In this document: positions 61,302 through 64,000 of the stretch, in pieces
Numbering within the stretch: position 1 is the first letter of the stretch
How the letters are laid out: each line of letters starts with the position of its first letter
From: Streptomyces sp. NRRL S-31
GTDB lineage: Bacteria > Actinomycetota > Actinomycetes > Streptomycetales > Streptomycetaceae
Direction of reading: 5' to 3'
Assembly: GCF_000718775.1 (NCBI RefSeq)
Contig: NZ_JOCB01000025.1
Coordinates: forward strand, 15,055-79,054
DNA length: 64,000 nucleotides
Position numbers and translations under genes: made by a program
Notes under the pieces: model-generated
Seen by the model: the letters and a program-made list of their open reading frames with translations, nothing else
Told to the model about the DNA's origin: nothing
Database searches by the model: none

Positions 61302-63722
61302 TCACGCCGCCACGGGGAGCTGCGGCCCCGCGCCCTGCGTGGCGGGCGCGAGCGCCAGCTCCAGCACCTGGCGGACGTCGGACACGGCGTGCACGTCGAG
61401 CTTCTCCAGCACCTCGGCCGGGACGTCGTCCAGGTCCGGCTCGTTGCGCTTGGGGATGATCACGGTGGTCACCCCGGCGCGCTGGGCGGCGAGCAGCTTC
61501 TGCTTCACACCGCCGATCGGCAGCACCCGGCCGGTCAGCGACAGCTCACCGGTCATGGCGACGTCGGTGCGGACCAGACGGCCGGAGAGCAGCGAGGCGA
61601 GGGCGGTCGTCATGGTGATGCCCGCGCTCGGACCGTCCTTCGGCACCGCACCCGCCGGGAAGTGGATGTGCACGCCCCGGTCCTTCAGGTCCGCCACCGG
61701 CAGCCCCAGCTCCGCGCCGTGGCTGCGCAGGAAGCTCAGCGCGATCTGCGCCGACTCCTTCATCACGTCGCCCAGCTGGCCGGTGAGGGTCAGCCCCGCC
61801 GCTCCGGTCTCCGGGTCGGCGAGGGACGCCTCCACGAAGAGCACGTCGCCGCCGGCGCCGGTGACCGCGAGCCCGGTCGCCACGCCCGGGACGGACGTAC
61901 GGCGCTCGGCCGGGTCCTGGGCGGACTCGGGCACGTGGTGCGGGCGCCCGAGCAGTGCGCGCAGATCACCGTCGGTGACGGTGAACGGCAGCTCGCGCTC
62001 GCCCAGTTCGTGCTGTGCGGCGACCTTGCGCAGCAGCCGTGCGATGGACCGCTCCAGGGTCCGCACGCCCGCCTCGCGGGTGTACTCGCCGGCGAGCTTG
62101 CGCAGCGCGCCCTCGTCGAGGGTGACCTCGTCGCTCTCCAGACCGGCCCGCTCCAGCTGGCGCGGGAGCAGGTGGTCACGGGCGATGACGACCTTCTCGT
62201 CCTCGGTGTAGCCGTCCAGCCGGACGATCTCCATCCGGTCGGCGAGCGCCTCCGGGATGGCCTCCAGCACGTTGGCGGTGGCGAGGAAGACCACGTCGGA
62301 GAGGTCCAGTTCGACCTCCAGGTAGTGGTCCCGGAAGGTGTGGTTCTGCGCCGGGTCGAGGACTTCGAGCAGGGCCGCGGCCGGGTCGCCGCGGAAGTCG
62401 GAGCCCACCTTGTCGATCTCGTCCAGCAGCACCACCGGGTTCATCGACCCGGCTTCCTTGATCGCGCGCACGATCCGGCCGGGCAGCGCGCCGACGTACG
62501 TACGGCGGTGACCGCGGATCTCGGCCTCGTCGCGGACGCCGCCGAGTGCGACGCGGACGAACTCGCGGCCCATCGCGTGCGCCACCGACTGCCCGAGCGA
62601 GGTCTTGCCGACTCCCGGCGGCCCCACCAGCGCGAGCACGGCACCGCCGCGCCGCCCGCCGATGACGCCCAGGCCGCGGTCGGTGCGCCGCTTGCGCACG
62701 GCCAGGTACTCGGTGATGCGCTCCTTCACGTCCGCCAGGCCCGCGTGCTCGGCGTCGAGCACCTCCTTCGCGCCCTGGATGTCGTACGCGTCCTCGGTCC
62801 GCTCGTTCCAGGGCATCTCCAGGACGGTGTCCAGCCAGGTGCGGATCCAGGACCCCTCGGGCGACTGGTCGGAGGCGCGCTCCAGCTTGTCGACCTCCTT
62901 CAGGGCGGCCTCGCGAACCTTCTCCGGCAGGTCGGCGGCCTCCACCCGGGCGCGGTAGTCGTCGGACTCCTCGCCCTCCTTCTCGCCGTTCAGCTCGCGC
63001 AGTTCCTTGCGGACGGCCTCCAGCTGGCGGCGCAGCAGGAACTCGCGCTGCTGCTTGTCGACGCCTTCCTGGACGTCCTTGGCGATGGTCTCGGCCACGT
63101 CCTGCTCGGCGAGGTGGTCGCGCAGCTGCTGGGCGGCGAGCTTGAGACGGGCCACCGGGTCGCCGGTCTCCAGCAGTTCGACCTTCTGCTCGATGGTCAG
63201 GAAGGGCGAGTAGCCGGAGTTGTCGGCCAGCGCCGACACGTCCTCGATGGCCTGGACGCGGTCCACGACCTGCCAGGCGCCGCGCTTCTTCAGCCAGCTG
63301 GTGGCCAGCGCCTTGTACTCCTTGACCAGCTCCGTCACCTGGCCCGGCAGCGGCTCCGGCACGTCCTCCCGGACGCTGGTGCCCTCGACCCAGAGCGCGG
63401 CGCCGGGGCCGGTGGTGCCGGCGCCGATGCGCACCCGGCTCCGGCCCCGGATCAGGGCCCCGGGGTCGCCGTCGGCCAGCCGGCCGACCTGTTCGACCGT
63501 GCCGAGGACACCGGTCTTCGCGTATGTGCCATCGATCCTCGGTACCAGCAGCACCCTGGGCTTTCCGGGTTCCGAGCTGGCGGCGGCCTGGGCGGCCTCC
63601 ACGGCGGCCCGCACTTCCGGGTCGCTCAGGTCCAGCGGAACCACCATCCCGGGCAGCACGACCTCGTCGTCGAGCGGCAGCACGGGCAGGGTCAGCGTGT
63701 ACGCCGAAGACTCAGCAGCCAT
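61302..63722 (-). CDS. lon: ATP-dependent protease Lon
   Basis: Hexameric AAA+ serine protease that degrades misfolded and regulatory proteins. The 806-residue protein starts MAAESSAYTLTLPVLPLDDE at ATG 63722, with GGGGAG close upstream. Lon N domain about 10-200, coiled coil about 210-300, Walker A GPPGVGKT (367-374), Walker B LLDEID with Asp434/Glu435, and a protease domain with the catalytic dyad Ser699 (KDGPSAGI) and Lys740 (GGVKQKL). The upstream HAIR operator implies HspR control and heat-shock induction. Confidence 0.97.
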   Translation of the reverse strand: MAAESSAYTLTLPVLPLDDEVVLPGMVVPLDLSDPEVRAAVEAAQAAASSEPGKPRVLLVPRIDGTYAKTGVLGTVEQVGRLADGDPGALIRGRSRVRIGAGTTGPGAALWVEGTSVREDVPEPLPGQVTELVKEYKALATSWLKKRGAWQVVDRVQAIEDVSALADNSGYSPFLTIEQKVELLETGDPVARLKLAAQQLRDHLAEQDVAETIAKDVQEGVDKQQREFLLRRQLEAVRKELRELNGEKEGEESDDYRARVEAADLPEKVREAALKEVDKLERASDQSPEGSWIRTWLDTVLEMPWNERTEDAYDIQGAKEVLDAEHAGLADVKERITEYLAVRKRRTDRGLGVIGGRRGGAVLALVGPPGVGKTSLGQSVAHAMGREFVRVALGGVRDEAEIRGHRRTYVGALPGRIVRAIKEAGSMNPVVLLDEIDKVGSDFRGDPAAALLEVLDPAQNHTFRDHYLEVELDLSDVVFLATANVLEAIPEALADRMEIVRLDGYTEDEKVVIARDHLLPRQLERAGLESDEVTLDEGALRKLAGEYTREAGVRTLERSIARLLRKVAAQHELGERELPFTVTDGDLRALLGRPHHVPESAQDPAERRTSVPGVATGLAVTGAGGDVLFVEASLADPETGAAGLTLTGQLGDVMKESAQIALSFLRSHGAELGLPVADLKDRGVHIHFPAGAVPKDGPSAGITMTTALASLLSGRLVRTDVAMTGELSLTGRVLPIGGVKQKLLAAQRAGVTTVIIPKRNEPDLDDVPAEVLEKLDVHAVSDVRQVLELALAPATQGAGPQLPVAA

Positions 63723-63743
63723 GATCTCCCCTTTAGCAGTCAA

Positions 63744-63764
63744 CTTGAGCTATGACGACTCAAT
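63744..63764. promoter_or_regulatory. HAIR operator for HspR upstream of lon
   Basis: CTTGAGC-N7-ACTCAAT at 63744-63764, against the HAIR consensus CTTGAGT-N7-ACTCAAG; 12 of 14 positions match and the half-sites are well placed. It lies 22-42 bp before the lon ATG, over the expected promoter. HspR is known to repress lon, clpB and dnaK operons in Streptomyces. Confidence 0.9.
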
Positions 63765-63767
63765 GTT

Positions 63768-64000
63768 TTAGCCCCGAGGAATGTTCCCGGTCCGGTGTTC
63801 GCTCTGAGCGATCATGCGCGACGGCGGGAACGGGGCGCCTGTCCCGGCCCCCGCCCGGACCCGTGCCCAGCGGCGCACCACCGGCCGGCCGAACACCCCG
63901 ACCGTCAGCGCGACGACGTGCCCCCGGGCGGTCAGCGGACGACGGCCGTACCCCGGGCGAGGGCGAGGCCGGGGGCGGGACGGCGGCCGTACCCCCGGGC
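63768..64000 (-). CDS. Possible 3' end of an unknown gene (partial)
   Basis: A minus-strand frame is open from the window edge to a TAA at 63768-63770. It would end RPLTARGHVVALTVGVFGRP, then VVRRWARVRAGAG and a tail MIAQSEHRTGNIPRG. The middle is mildly hydrophobic. Evidence is only the open frame, which is common in this GC-rich DNA; the frame would run through the lon promoter region, so a real gene would probably stop earlier. Treat as tentative. Confidence 0.2.
   Translation of the reverse strand, partial: PGVRPPSRPRPRPRPGYGRRPLTARGHVVALTVGVFGRPVVRRWARVRAGAGTGAPFPPSRMIAQSEHRTGNIPRG

Overview
The window is high-GC chromosomal DNA from an actinobacterium, almost certainly Streptomyces. 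Reasons: the strong G/C third-position bias; the order atpDGAHFEBI, a WecA/MraY-like transferase, an SHMT-like gene, a tyrosine phosphatase, tsaC, prmC, prfA, rpmE, an LCP gene, rho, thrB, thrC, hom, lysA, nrtL; a complete conservon (cvnABCD); and a lon gene with a HAIR operator. Starts were chosen from Shine-Dalgarno spacing or, at several loci, from a TANNNT hexamer about 6 nt before the start codon (apparently leaderless mRNAs).

Layout. 1-24.7 kb (all minus strand) is core housekeeping: the ATP synthase operon preceded by a good Rex-type operator, an envelope-glycan priming transferase, translation and tRNA-modification genes (tsaC, prmC, prfA, rpmE), an LCP ligase, rho, the threonine/lysine genes, and a catalytically empty ArgS-like protein beside a REC-domain regulator. 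At 24.86 kb lies tRNA-Arg(CCG). 25-35 kb is more variable: a conserved hypothetical gene, a VapBC-like pair, a SWIM-domain protein, a secreted beta-sandwich-type protein, a solitary N6-adenine DNA methylase, a decayed nitrate-transporter-like gene with an inverted piece, and a divergent ArsR/MFS pair sharing two matching operators.

35-45 kb holds an NHEJ pair (ku and a polymerase-only LigD), a NERD-like protein, a phosphatase-like protein, a lipoprotein/histidine-kinase pair with no adjacent response regulator, and a SEDS/penicillin-binding protein pair. 45-58 kb holds two divergent diiron-enzyme genes, a TetR regulator, an NlpC/P60 hydrolase, a conservon followed by a styrene-monooxygenase-like flavoprotein, a PP2C-like protein, a MarR regulator and a secreted GH25 muramidase. 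58.7-63.7 kb holds a PAS-GAF-SpoIIE-HATPase regulator convergent with lon.

The most unusual feature is a set of intergenic tandem arrays, with exact or near-exact periods of 21, 24, 25, 27 and about 35 bp. In at least three (after thrC, after the MFS gene, after the histidine kinase) the first unit is the last codons and stop codon of the upstream gene, as if gene 3' ends had been amplified into the spacer. Other points of interest are an SHMT paralogue lacking key catalytic residues, the Rex and HAIR operators, and the recurrent leaderless architecture.
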